A stretch of DNA of 64,000 nucleotides, taken from contig NZ_JAPEOS010000001.1 in assembly GCF_026340975.1 (NCBI RefSeq), forward strand, positions 62,001 through 126,000, read 5' to 3'. Source of the DNA: Streptomyces sp. NBC_01214. GTDB lineage: Bacteria; Actinomycetota; Actinomycetes; Streptomycetales; Streptomycetaceae. The notes beneath the pieces are model-generated. The model was given only the letters and a program-made list of their open reading frames with translations. It made no database searches and was not told the DNA's origin. Both the position numbers and the translations under genes were made by a program. Position 1 is the stretch's first letter. Each line of letters begins with the position of its first letter. Below are positions 51,837-60,321 of the stretch, in pieces.

Positions 51837-52625
51837 CTAGCCGAGCCGGCGCCACGTCCAGGTGGTGGAGACCTCCAGCGGGTCCACCGGGGTGACCAGG
51901 CGCGGGAGGGTGTTCAGCCCGTTCGGCGGACCCGACTGGGGCTCCACGCACACGGCCTCGGGCTCCTCGTCGTAGATGACCACCCATTCGGCCCGACTGG
52001 TGACCCGCAGTGCGAGGGCGCCGGGCCAGGTGAGGGTGACGTCGACGCCGTGCGGCATGCCGAAGCAGTCGTCCCAGGGGCGGGGCTTCGGGTCGATGCG
52101 GTTGCCGGTGGGGATGTGGTCGGCGCCGCGCTCCTCCTGCCACGCGGGGTCAAAGGAGACCTCCGCGTCCGGGCCGCCGGCCCCGAGGTTGCGCAGGAAC
52201 CAGGGGTGCCAGCCGACCTGGGCCGGGAAGGAGTCCCCGTACGTCTCGACGCCCATGGTGAGGGTCAGCGAGTCCTCGGTGAGCGTGACGACCTGGGTCA
52301 CCCGGCCGGGGTACGGCCACGGGTCGGCGAGGTCGTAGGCGAAGGCGGCCTCTGTGGCGGTGGCCCCGGCCGGGCGCCAGGGCGCGTCGCGGCCGAAGCC
52401 GTGCAGAGCGTGCGGCGGGTGGTTGAGCGGCATCTGGTGGACGGTCGCGCCGTCGCGGAACTGCCCGTTCGCCGTCCGGCCGCACCAGGGGACCATCGGG
52501 AAGGCCCCGAACCTCGGCCCCTGACGCAGCAGTTCCGTTCCGTCGATGCGCAGGCTGCTGATCCGGCAGCCGTTCTGCTGGTCGACCGTCACCTCGGCGC
52601 CGCCGGCGCTCAGTTGCGTACTCAT
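51837..52625 (-). CDS. Aldose 1-epimerase-family protein
   Basis: The 262-residue protein has the galactose mutarotase fold. NHPPHALHGFGRDAPW holds the catalytic His, VGWHPWFLRNLG holds the second His, and VCVEPQSGPPNGLNTL holds the catalytic base Glu. Family members interconvert the anomers of sugars or sugar phosphates. The context before pyrE gives no substrate clue. It is cytosolic, ATG start at 52625; the SRPBCC gene lies 33 bases upstream on the same strand, so the whole run to 55151 may be one transcript. Confidence 0.9.
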   Translation of the reverse strand: MSTQLSAGGAEVTVDQQNGCRISSLRIDGTELLRQGPRFGAFPMVPWCGRTANGQFRDGATVHQMPLNHPPHALHGFGRDAPWRPAGATATEAAFAYDLADPWPYPGRVTQVVTLTEDSLTLTMGVETYGDSFPAQVGWHPWFLRNLGAGGPDAEVSFDPAWQEERGADHIPTGNRIDPKPRPWDDCFGMPHGVDVTLTWPGALALRVTSRAEWVVIYDEEPEAVCVEPQSGPPNGLNTLPRLVTPVDPLEVSTTWTWRRLG

Positions 52626-52658
52626 GCGGTCGACCCTAATGCGGCCCGGGCCCGCTGA

Positions 52659-53474
52659 TCAGCGACGGCGCCGCAGGGCTCGGCCGATGACGACCGCAGA
52701 GGCGAGCGCGAAGGCGGCGGCCGGGGCGATCCAGCGCAGGCTGTCACCGGCGGAGGCGGAGGCGGGCGCGGGGACCGGGGCGTACCGGCCGCGCGGCGGT
52801 GCGTGGTCCACCTCCTCCGCGCTGCGACCGATCATGGTGCGGCGGGCGTGGGCGGCCTCGGCCGGGGGCCGCGGGGCTCCGTCGGAGCCCTCGAACCGGC
52901 CGGCGAGGAAGGGGTCCAGGGACGACGGCGGTACGTCGGTCTCGAAGAGGGAGGCGGTGACCTCGGTGCTGTCGTCCTCGACGAACCCGGGACCCGCTCC
53001 GCCCTCCGCTTCCTCGGCTTCCTCGGCTTCGGCCACCGGGTCGCCCACGGAGCCGAGGGTCAGCAGGCCGGCGGCCCGGTCCAGCAGCCGCCGCACGGCG
53101 GTGGCCGTGGCCTCGGGCGGGAAGGCGGCGGCGCGCCCGTCGGCGGTGGTCTCGGTGGTGAAGTCCAGCCGGGTCCCGTCCGGGACCGGGGTCAGCCGCA
53201 GGTCGAGGGCGAACTTCACGGTCCCGCTGCCCCGGGCCTCCGCGCCCTCGCCCACGAAGGCGAAGTGCCCGGGGTCGCGCTCGGTGACGGTCAGGGCGCC
53301 CCGGTAGGTCACGGTGCTCCCGCCGACGCGGACCTTCAGCCGGCCCGAGACCGGCCCGGAATCGGTGTCGGCGTCCTGCTGGAGTCCCGGCACGCACCGG
53401 GCCACCCGGGCGGGGTCGCGCAGCACGGCGCGGAGATGGTCTGCCGGTACCGGAACGAACACCTGATGCTCCAT
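52659..53474 (-). CDS. CoxG-like SRPBCC protein with C-terminal membrane anchor
   Basis: The 271-residue protein starts MEHQVFVPVPADHLRAVLRDPARVARCVPGLQ, the CoxG-type START/Bet v1-like opening. Strands such as GRLKVRVGGSTVTYRGALTV and TRLDFTTETTADGRA follow. An acidic linker (EAEEAEEAEGG) leads to a single C-terminal membrane helix (RWIAPAAAFALASAVVIGRAL) with a basic end. CoxG proteins are linked to carbon monoxide dehydrogenase maturation, but no cox genes are here and most such proteins have unknown lipid-like ligands. The spermidine synthase-like gene is 33 bases upstream. Confidence 0.85.
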   Translation of the reverse strand: MEHQVFVPVPADHLRAVLRDPARVARCVPGLQQDADTDSGPVSGRLKVRVGGSTVTYRGALTVTERDPGHFAFVGEGAEARGSGTVKFALDLRLTPVPDGTRLDFTTETTADGRAAAFPPEATATAVRRLLDRAAGLLTLGSVGDPVAEAEEAEEAEGGAGPGFVEDDSTEVTASLFETDVPPSSLDPFLAGRFEGSDGAPRPPAEAAHARRTMIGRSAEEVDHAPPRGRYAPVPAPASASAGDSLRWIAPAAAFALASAVVIGRALRRRR

Positions 53475-53507
53475 GTGGTCGAGCCTACCGACGAGACCCG
53501 CACCGGG

Positions 53508-55151
53508 TCACGAATACCGCGGGTGCGGCAGCGTCGACGGCGGCAGTCCGGGCACCCGGGTGCGTTCCGCGTCCCGTGCGGCGTCTTGCAGGGAGCGGGT
53601 CGACAGGGAGCGCAGCGCGGGCGTGTCGCGGTCCACCCGCAGGGGCGGGTCCTGGTCCTTGGCGGCCAGGACGAATCCCCAGTCCTGCGGCGGTGCGTCG
53701 GTCGCGCCGTGGGGGGTGCGGTCGGGTCCGGCGGCGAAGCCCGTGAGGCGGCCGCCCGCGCTGTAGGGGGTGGTGCGCAGGCCGGCCGCGCGCAGGGTGG
53801 AGTCGACGGTCCAGTACGCCCGCGGGCGCGTGGCCAGCGGTCCGGCGTGCACGGCCATGCGGCCCCCGGGGCGGAGGGCCCGCGCGGCCAGCCCGTAGAA
53901 CTCCTGCGAGTACAGCTTCGTGCTGGGGGTGATGCCCGGGTCGGGGAGGTCGGAGACGATGACGTCGAAGCGGTCGTCGGCGGCCGGCCCCCGCAGCCAG
54001 CGGAAGGCGTCCTGGGTGACGACGGCGAGCCGCGGGTCCTCGTACACCCGGGCGTTGAGCGCGGAGAGCATCGGATCGGTGCGGGCGAGGCGGACCACGC
54101 CGGGATCGAGCTCGACGACGGTGACGGAGGAGACGTCCCGGTAGCGGAGCACCTCGCGCGCGGCGAGCCCGTCGCCGCCGCCGAGGACCAGGACGCGGGC
54201 GTGCGGGCCGGTCATCGCGGGGTGGACCAGGGCCTCGTGGTAGCGGTACTCGTCGTAGCCGCTGACCCGCAGCCGCCCGTCCAGGTAAAGGTCGAGGGAG
54301 CGCGGGGAACCCGTCTGCGGCCCGGTGATCACCAGCTCCTGCACCCCGGTCTGGACGGCGACCCGCACCTCCCCGCCGTAGACGGCGCGCCGGGCGGTCC
54401 GCTCGAAGTCGTCGGCGAGGACGGTGGCGGAGGCGAGCACGGCCAGTACGGTCACGTTCGCGCCGATCAACAGCCAGCGGCAGCGCCGGCTCAGGTCCCG
54501 GCGGAACAGCCACAGGACCAGCCCGCCGCCGACGATCACGTTGACGGTGCCGGTGACCATGGCGCCGGTGAGCTGACCGAGCACCGGGAGCAGCAGGAAG
54601 GGGAAGGCGAGGCCGCCGACCAGGGCGCCCACGTAGTCGGCGGCGAACAGGTCGGCGACGGCCCCGCCCGCGTCCTGCCTGCGGATGCGCTGGATGAGGA
54701 CCATCAGCAGCGGGATCTCCGCACCGATGAGCACCCCGATGGCGAAGGAGAAGGCGACGAGCGCGGGGCGGGACTCCCCCAGCCAGGCGAAGCTCGCGTA
54801 CAGCGCTATGGCCGACAGCCCGCCGAGGAGGGCCAGCCCGGCCTCGATGGCGCCGAAACCGAAGGCGGGCCGGTGGCGGAAGCGCTTGGCGAGCAGGGAG
54901 CCGACGCCCATGGCGAAGACCATGACGGACAGCACGACCGACGCCTGGGTGACGGAGTCGCCGATGAGGTAGGTGCCGAGGGCGAGCAGCTCCAGCTCGT
55001 ACACGAGCCCGCAGGCGGCGCAGACGAACACGGTGGCCAGGACGAGGAGTCGGCCGGTCCGGGGCCGTACGGGCAGGGCCGCCGGGGCGGTCGCGGCGCC
55101 CCGAGGATCCGGAGCCGGGAGGACCCGGCGCGGGACGGAACGGTCGATCAT
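53508..55151 (-). CDS. Membrane-fused spermidine synthase-like aminopropyltransferase
   Basis: The 547-residue protein has an N-terminal half with about seven membrane segments (residues 35-240; [30 protein letters not shown] is distinctive). The C-terminal half is a spermidine synthase domain: [65 protein letters not shown] and [20 protein letters not shown]. The soluble enzyme joins an aminopropyl group from decarboxylated SAM to putrescine; the role of the membrane-fused actinobacterial form is not settled. The DUF2617 gene lies 118 bases upstream. Confidence 0.9.
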   Translation of the reverse strand: MIDRSVPRRVLPAPDPRGAATAPAALPVRPRTGRLLVLATVFVCAACGLVYELELLALGTYLIGDSVTQASVVLSVMVFAMGVGSLLAKRFRHRPAFGFGAIEAGLALLGGLSAIALYASFAWLGESRPALVAFSFAIGVLIGAEIPLLMVLIQRIRRQDAGGAVADLFAADYVGALVGGLAFPFLLLPVLGQLTGAMVTGTVNVIVGGGLVLWLFRRDLSRRCRWLLIGANVTVLAVLASATVLADDFERTARRAVYGGEVRVAVQTGVQELVITGPQTGSPRSLDLYLDGRLRVSGYDEYRYHEALVHPAMTGPHARVLVLGGGDGLAAREVLRYRDVSSVTVVELDPGVVRLARTDPMLSALNARVYEDPRLAVVTQDAFRWLRGPAADDRFDVIVSDLPDPGITPSTKLYSQEFYGLAARALRPGGRMAVHAGPLATRPRAYWTVDSTLRAAGLRTTPYSAGGRLTGFAAGPDRTPHGATDAPPQDWGFVLAAKDQDPPLRVDRDTPALRSLSTRSLQDAARDAERTRVPGLPPSTLPHPRYS

Positions 55152-55269
55152 GAAGCGAACCGTACGTCACCACCCACCGACATCCGGTCACCCACATGGG
55201 TGTAACTGGCGTACTGATCCGGCCAGTTGGCGTAACCGTGGCGGGATAATCGCGCCCCCCTGGCGCCCG

Positions 55270-55818
55270 CTACGTCAGCGCGGGCGATTCCAGGGCCGCC
55301 GCCGCGGGCGCCCCGATCCGCACGCCCACCCGCGTCCGGGTGGCCACCAGCTGACCCTCCTGCGGGTACGCGTGCCAGGTCCGCCAGCGCACCTGGCCCT
55401 CGTAGCGCTGCGCAAGCATGGCGGTGAAGGCGTGCGGACTTCCGGGAAAGGTCCCCGCTAGTCCGTTCGGGTGGTCCGCCACCAGTGCGAGCAACTCCTG
55501 GGCCCGCCCGGCGAAGGAGCCGCGGGAGAGGGTCTCGACCCGCGCGGCGAACTCGTACTCCCAGTCGCCCACCCGCTTGGCCACGCCGAGCGGCAGCGGC
55601 GTACTACTGCCGGGCATGCAGGCGACGGTCTCCGAGCAGAGCACCTCCCCCTCCTCCAGGAGCACCTGGTGGGACGCCCCGAGCAGGCGCAACTCCACCT
55701 TCGCCCCCGAAAGTTCGAGGTTCAGTACGGCCAGGGCGGGCAACCGGTCCCGACCCAGGGCCCAGGCGAGATCGGCGGCACGCGTGTCGGTGTATGAGGT
55801 CTGGAGGGTCGTGAGCAT
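55270..55818 (-). CDS. DUF2617-family protein
   Basis: The 182-residue protein starts at ATG 55818 (MLTTLQTSYTDTRAADLAWALG), with GGAG ribosome site. It contains ALAVLNLELSGAKVELRLLGASHQVLL, CSETVACMPGSSTPLPLGV and the ending HAFTAMLAQRYEGQVRWRTWHAYPQEGQLV, matching DUF2617. The family, often next to membrane-fused spermidine synthases in Streptomyces, has no known function. Cytosolic. The longer frame starting at 55878 lacks a ribosome site. The conserved pairing suggests a shared role. Confidence 0.88.
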   Translation of the reverse strand: MLTTLQTSYTDTRAADLAWALGRDRLPALAVLNLELSGAKVELRLLGASHQVLLEEGEVLCSETVACMPGSSTPLPLGVAKRVGDWEYEFAARVETLSRGSFAGRAQELLALVADHPNGLAGTFPGSPHAFTAMLAQRYEGQVRWRTWHAYPQEGQLVATRTRVGVRIGAPAAAALESPALT

Positions 55819-56178
55819 GAGTCGGCTCCGCAAACGCGCGAGGGAGATGGGCCGGGGCCCGCCAGCGGTAGCAAGCACGGGTGGGGGGACACCGGCACGG
55901 GTCCACAGGAAGTCCAGGGAGGTCCGAGGACTGGTCTACTCAACCGAGGGAATCATGAAAGGCACGGCACTCACAGCGTTTTTACCCAACTTGACGGGGT
56001 TTACATCCCCCCGGGGGCTTCGCAGTTCACGTGTTCAAGAAGTTGCGGCCCGCGCGTCGTCATGCATCGACGAACAAGAGGGCGCCGGGCGGTAGTCGGA
56101 CCGCCGAACGCCCTCGTCCACGCGGTGCCGCGCGGGTGTTCCGCAGGGGTCAGGCCGAGGCCCCGTGCTGCCCCCGTG
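55819..56178. other. Intergenic region without supported gene
   Basis: This 360-base stretch between the DUF2617 gene and the Gly/Cys-rich protein gene has no frame I trust. There is an AT-richer segment around 55965-56010 (ACAGCGTTTTTACCC, GACGGGGTTTACATCC) that probably holds the promoter for DUF2617 on the minus strand, and a small GC hairpin near 56007-56020. Nothing else stands out. Confidence 0.55.
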
Positions 56179-56421
56179 TCAGCTGGAACCGCCACCGCAC
56201 CCGCCGCCCCCGCCGCCCCCGCCGCACGAGGAGAACGATCCCCCGCACGACGAGGAGGATCCGCAGCCGCCCCCCGAAGAGCCGCCGTCCCCCGTCCACC
56301 AGCTGGTGTGGCCGTGCCCGCCACGGCGCCGGGACGAACCCCGTCCCGTGGACGAGCGCACCATCTTGGTCAGGAAGTACGCCACGGCGAAGAGCACGAT
56401 CACAACGAAGACGAACCCCAT
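56179..56421 (-). CDS. Small membrane protein with Gly/Ser/Cys-rich tail
   Basis: An 80-residue protein from ATG 56421, preceded by GAGAGAGGTGGCGGAC. One membrane segment (MGFVFVVIVLFAVAYFLTKMV) is followed by a basic stretch (RSSTGRGSSRRRGGHGHTSWW) and a striking tail of Gly, Ser and five cysteines ending CGGGGGGGGCGGGSS. The tail is like those of small membrane proteins ending in GGG-C repeats seen near aminotransferase genes in Streptomyces. The function is unknown. The cysteines may bind metal or form disulfides. It is divergent from the aminotransferase. Confidence 0.75.
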   Translation of the reverse strand: MGFVFVVIVLFAVAYFLTKMVRSSTGRGSSRRRGGHGHTSWWTGDGGSSGGGCGSSSSCGGSFSSCGGGGGGGGCGGGSS

Positions 56422-56549
56422 GTCCGCCACCTCTCTCACACCCCGGTCGTCCCGGGGGAGCGGGATCCCCGCGTCCCGCGTGCAGGGGGAATGCCCCCGG
56501 GCCGCGCGGCCCAAAGCACACTTGAGGAAGTCCAGAGGTTGCCCCCAGG

Positions 56550-57740
56550 ATGACGACCATGAGCACACCCGTGGGCAGCGACCGCCCCTTCCTGAACCGC
56601 CGCCTGGCGGCCTTCGGCACGACGATCTTCGCGGAGATGTCGGCGCTGGCCACGCGCACCGGTTCGATCAACCTCGGCCAGGGTTTCCCCGACACCGACG
56701 GCCCGGCGCAGATCGCCGAGGCGGCTTCCCGCGCGGTCCTCACGGGACTCGGCAACCAGTACCCGCCGGGCCCGGGCGTCCCGGAGCTGCGCATCGCGAT
56801 CGCCGCGCACCAGCAGCGCTTCTACGGGCTCGACCACGACCCCGACACCGAGGTCCTCGTCACGGCGGGCGCCACGGAAGCCATCGCCGCCGCCCTCCTC
56901 GCCCTCCTGGAGCCGGGCGACGAGGTCATCGCCCTGGAGCCGTACTACGACTCGTACGCGGCCTGCATCGCCATGGCCGGTGCGGTACGCGTCCCCGTCA
57001 CCCTGCGCCCGCACGCCGGAGCCTTCGCCCTCGACCTGGACGAACTGCACGCCGCCGTCACCCCGCGCACCCGCCTGCTGCTCCTGAACACCCCGCACAA
57101 CCCGACGGGCACCGTCCTGACGCCGGCCGAGCTCACGGCGATCGCCGAACTGGCGGTCGAGCGCGACCTGCTGGTCGTCACGGACGAGGTGTACGAGCAC
57201 CTGGTCTTCGAGGGCGCCCACACCCCCCTGGCGGGCCTCCCGGGCATGCGCGAGCGCACGGTCACCATTTCCTCGGCCGGGAAGACCTTCTCGTTCACGG
57301 GTTGGAAGGTCGGCTGGGTCACCGCGCCCGCGGAGCTGATCACGGCGGTGCGTTCGGCGAAGCAGTTCCTCACGTACGTCTCCTCGGGCCCCTTCCAGTA
57401 CGCGATCGCCGAGGCCCTCGCCCTGCCCGACAGCTACTACGACGCCTTCCGCGCCGACCTGGCCGCCAAGCGCGACATCCTCGCCGACGGCCTCGCGGCG
57501 GCCGGCTTCGAGGTCTTCCGCCCGCAGGGCACGTACTTCATCACCACCGACATCACCCCGCTCGGCGAGAAGGACGGCCTCGCCTTCTGCCGGGCCCTCC
57601 CGGAACGCTGCGGCGTGGTCGCCATCCCGAACCAGGTCTTCTACGACGACAAGGCCGCGGGCAGGACCCAGGTCCGCTGGGCCTTCTGCAAGCGCGAGGA
57701 CGTCCTGCGCGAGGCGGCCGAGCGGCTGCGCCGGCTCTAG
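56550..57740 (+). CDS. PLP-dependent class I aminotransferase (kynurenine/glutamine transaminase-like)
   Basis: The 396-residue protein opens with TTIFAEMSALATRTGSINLGQGFPDTDGP. It contains VLVTAGATEAIAAALLALLEPGD, LNTPHNPTGTVLTPAEL, VVTDEVYEHLVFEG, and SSAGKTFSFTGWKVGWV with the Schiff-base lysine. These features are of the class I fold type, in the branch that includes kynurenine-oxoglutarate transaminase and glutamine transaminase K. The INLGQGFPDTDGP opening is typical of this branch. Its substrate is not proven; the kyn genes lie 8 kb away. Starts at ATG 56550 or the ATG at 56559. Confidence 0.9.
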   Translation: MTTMSTPVGSDRPFLNRRLAAFGTTIFAEMSALATRTGSINLGQGFPDTDGPAQIAEAASRAVLTGLGNQYPPGPGVPELRIAIAAHQQRFYGLDHDPDTEVLVTAGATEAIAAALLALLEPGDEVIALEPYYDSYAACIAMAGAVRVPVTLRPHAGAFALDLDELHAAVTPRTRLLLLNTPHNPTGTVLTPAELTAIAELAVERDLLVVTDEVYEHLVFEGAHTPLAGLPGMRERTVTISSAGKTFSFTGWKVGWVTAPAELITAVRSAKQFLTYVSSGPFQYAIAEALALPDSYYDAFRADLAAKRDILADGLAAAGFEVFRPQGTYFITTDITPLGEKDGLAFCRALPERCGVVAIPNQVFYDDKAAGRTQVRWAFCKREDVLREAAERLRRL

Positions 57741-57964
57741 GGGGCTTGCGGTCGGGTCGGATCGGGGTGCCTGGAGGACGTCCTGACCGGCACGACGCCC
57801 CTGGCTCCCGCCCCGGCGATCCCTTTCGGACGGGCCGTTCGGGCACCGGTCACCCCGCGTCCTTGCGGGGTTGTAGGGCCGGTGTGAAGCTGTGCGTCGT
57901 GCAAGTGCCCGAAGCCCTCACCGCCGGGTGAGCGGAACCACCGCGAGCTGGAAAGTCGGGATTC

Positions 57965-59155
57965 ATGGCAACGGGCAGAGCGGCCGTGTCCGCGTCGCCG
58001 CTGGAGATGCGCGCGGTCCGGGCCGTGCGGTCGGCCGCGCCGACCACCGTGATAGCGCTCGGGGTGTTCGCCGCCGTGCGCGGGGCCGGGGTGCTGGTGC
58101 TCGGCCTCGGGGCCTGGTGGGCCGGGCGGGATCCGCTGAAGGTGCTCGGCAGGTCCTGGGATTCGGACTGGTACCTCCGGATCGCCGCCCACGGCTACGG
58201 GCGGACTCTGATGTGGCCCGAGGCCACCACCGGGACCGGGCCCGTCCAGAGCGACTACGCCTTCTTCCCGCTCTACCCCACCCTGATACGGCTGGTCTCC
58301 GAGATACTGCCCGGCGGGATGGTCCCCGCCGCCCTCCTCGTCGCGTGGGTCTCCGCCGCCGTGGCCGCCCTCGGGATCTACCGGGTCGGAGAACGGGTGA
58401 GCGGCCCGCGCGCCGGGCTGCTGCTCGTGGGGCTGTGGGCGGCACTGCCGCACGCCGTGGTGCTCACCCTCGCCTACACCGAGGCCCTACTGGTCGCCTT
58501 CGCCGCCTGGGCGCTGTACGCCCTGCTGCGCGGCCGCTGGCTGTGGGCCGCCGGCCTCGCCGTACTGGCCGGGCTGACCCGGCCCACCGGGTTGGCCGTC
58601 GCGGCTGCCGTCTCGGCCATGGCCCTGCACGCGATCGTCGTACGAAGATCCCGGGCACCCGAGGTGTGGCTGGCCGGGCTCGTGGCGCCGGCGGGCTGGG
58701 CGGCGTACGTCCTGGCCGTCGGGGCGAAGGTGAGCGACCCCTTCGGGGGCTACTTCGCCGTGCAGCGCGGCTGGGGCTCCCGCTTCGACTTCGGCGTCGG
58801 GGCGCTGCGCTCCGCCGAGCGGGTGCTGACCGGCGCAGCCGTGCCGCTCGCCACCACCGTGACGGTGGTCCTGCTGGCCATGGCCGGGCTGCTGGCGGTC
58901 CTGCTGGTCCTGGACCGCACCCCGCCGGCGCTGCTCGCCTACACCGCGGTCCTGCTGGTCATCGGCTTCGGCGGAGCCGGCTTCTTCGAGTCCAAGCCGC
59001 GCTTCCTGCTGCCGGCCTTCCCGCTGCTCCTGCCGCTGGCCGTCGTCATGGCGAAAGCCCGGCCGCGCACCGCGGTCATGGTGACCGCGGTGGTGGCCGG
59101 GCTCGGTTACGGCTACGGGCTGTACCTGCTGCTGATCGCCCGCGTACCGCTGTAA
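57965..59155 (+). CDS. Polytopic membrane glycosyltransferase (mannosyltransferase-like)
   Basis: The 396-residue protein has ten or so membrane segments. Its first outside loop contains WDSDWYLRIAAHGYGRTL, with the acidic SDWY pattern expected of GT-C polyprenyl-phosphate sugar transferases such as PIG-V-like mannosyltransferases. YAFFPLYPTLIRLVSE and TRPTGLAVAAAVS are other family-like features, with ESKPRFLLPAFPLLLPLA near the end. Enzymes of this group transfer mannose from a lipid carrier to lipids or proteins on the outer face. The acceptor is unknown. It is preceded by a 224-base gap and followed by a convergent YbjN gene. Confidence 0.82.
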   Translation: MATGRAAVSASPLEMRAVRAVRSAAPTTVIALGVFAAVRGAGVLVLGLGAWWAGRDPLKVLGRSWDSDWYLRIAAHGYGRTLMWPEATTGTGPVQSDYAFFPLYPTLIRLVSEILPGGMVPAALLVAWVSAAVAALGIYRVGERVSGPRAGLLLVGLWAALPHAVVLTLAYTEALLVAFAAWALYALLRGRWLWAAGLAVLAGLTRPTGLAVAAAVSAMALHAIVVRRSRAPEVWLAGLVAPAGWAAYVLAVGAKVSDPFGGYFAVQRGWGSRFDFGVGALRSAERVLTGAAVPLATTVTVVLLAMAGLLAVLLVLDRTPPALLAYTAVLLVIGFGGAGFFESKPRFLLPAFPLLLPLAVVMAKARPRTAVMVTAVVAGLGYGYGLYLLLIARVPL

Positions 59156-59158
59156 CGG

Positions 59159-59704
59159 CTAGCTGTCGGCGTCGCCGTTGCTGTCGTCGTCGCCGTCGGT
59201 GGAGTCGATGTCCTGCTCCAGGCCGAGCTGCTCGACGAGCCACTTGTCGAATTCGATGGACGCGCGGACCCAGCTGACCGTGGAGGACACGAAGTGCTCC
59301 AGGTTGACGCCGGTGCCGATCAGCATCTGCGCCTCACCGATCAGACGGACCGAGCCGTCGTCGTGGGTGTGGCTGTAGACCTTCGGCCACAGGGTGCGGC
59401 GGTTCCAGTCGTCGATCGACTCGAGAAGCTGCGGCTTCTCGTCGATCTTGTGCGGACGGTCGTAGAAGGTCCGCACCGAGAAGACCTGCTGCTCGTCCTC
59501 GCCGCGGAACATGAAGTACGTGCGGAACTCCTCCCACGGCGCCGCGAGGTCACCCTCGTCGTCGACGACGTACTTGAGCTCCATCTGCTCCAGCAGCTGC
59601 TTGACCAGATCCTGGTCGGGGACGACGGGGCCCGCCGGTCCTGTGGCCTGCGGATCGGGCTGCTGCCCTCCGAAGTTCGGAATCGAGGCCGGGTCGATGC
59701 TCAC
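59159..59704 (-). CDS. YbjN-domain protein
   Basis: The 181-residue protein starts at GTG 59704 (MSIDPASIPNFGGQQPDP) after AAGGGAAAACAC. It carries the YbjN pattern: VKQLLEQMELKYVVDDEGDL, FRTYFMFRGEDEQQVFSVRTF, RRTLWPKVYSHTHDDG and GEAQMLIGTGVNLEHFVSSTVSWVRASIEF. It ends in an acidic Asp/Ser tail (DSTDGDDDSNGDADS). In the family this fold is like type III secretion chaperones, and the proteins are regulators or chaperones of unknown target. Cytosolic. It is convergent with the membrane glycosyltransferase gene by 3 bases. Confidence 0.92.
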   Translation of the reverse strand: MSIDPASIPNFGGQQPDPQATGPAGPVVPDQDLVKQLLEQMELKYVVDDEGDLAAPWEEFRTYFMFRGEDEQQVFSVRTFYDRPHKIDEKPQLLESIDDWNRRTLWPKVYSHTHDDGSVRLIGEAQMLIGTGVNLEHFVSSTVSWVRASIEFDKWLVEQLGLEQDIDSTDGDDDSNGDADS

Positions 59705-59832
59705 CGTGTTTTCCCTTCGTGCGGATACCTGCATCCTCCCCCATCGCGCCCACCTTGTGTCCAGCCCCGCACGCACGATCCGCTCCGGGCGGAACGAGTA
59801 AGAACCGAGTAAGAACCAGGTAAGGGGGGCGC

Positions 59833-60297
59833 ATGGCCCTGCGCGGCACGTTCAAGCTGGTCCCGGGGCTGTCGCTGGCCGTCGGCTTCGCCGTGTGCGC
59901 CGGGGTGCTGTGGCAGGCCGCGGGTGATCAGGGTGACGGGGGCGGCCCCCGGGGGACGGCCGATTGCGCGGAGGTCATGACGTTCGCCCGGATGGCCCCG
60001 CCGGCCGAGTGGCGGGACGGGAGGTGCGACCGGACGGAGGGGGCGGACGGCCGCACGACGGTCCTGGGCACCTTCCGCAGGGAGCACGCCGACGTCGAGG
60101 CGTGGGTCGCGTCCCTTCCGAAGGCGCCGGAGCGGGTCGGCTGCCCCGGTCCGCGGCCGGACAACTACGACCCGGAGAGCGAGGGGTGCTTCGCCCTCGC
60201 CCACGACGGGCCGCAGCCCGGCCGGGCGGCCGGGCTGCGCCTGCGGATCACCCCGGAGGTCGGGACGACCGCGAAGGTCCGCTTCGACGCGTCCTGA
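59833..60297 (+). CDS. Membrane-anchored or secreted hypothetical protein
   Basis: A 154-residue protein: MALRGTFKLVPGLSLAVGFAVCAGVLWQAA is a signal anchor of about 27 residues. The exported domain has four cysteines (ADCAEVM, DGRCDRTEG, RVGCPGPRP, EGCFALAHDG) and ends GLRLRITPEVGTTAKVRFDAS. The fold is unknown to me. Ribosome site AAGGGGGGC precedes ATG 59833. It is divergent from YbjN and convergent with clpB. Confidence 0.7.
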   Translation: MALRGTFKLVPGLSLAVGFAVCAGVLWQAAGDQGDGGGPRGTADCAEVMTFARMAPPAEWRDGRCDRTEGADGRTTVLGTFRREHADVEAWVASLPKAPERVGCPGPRPDNYDPESEGCFALAHDGPQPGRAAGLRLRITPEVGTTAKVRFDAS

Positions 60298-60321
60298 GAC
60301 GGTCGGCGGTGTCCGCCCCGC

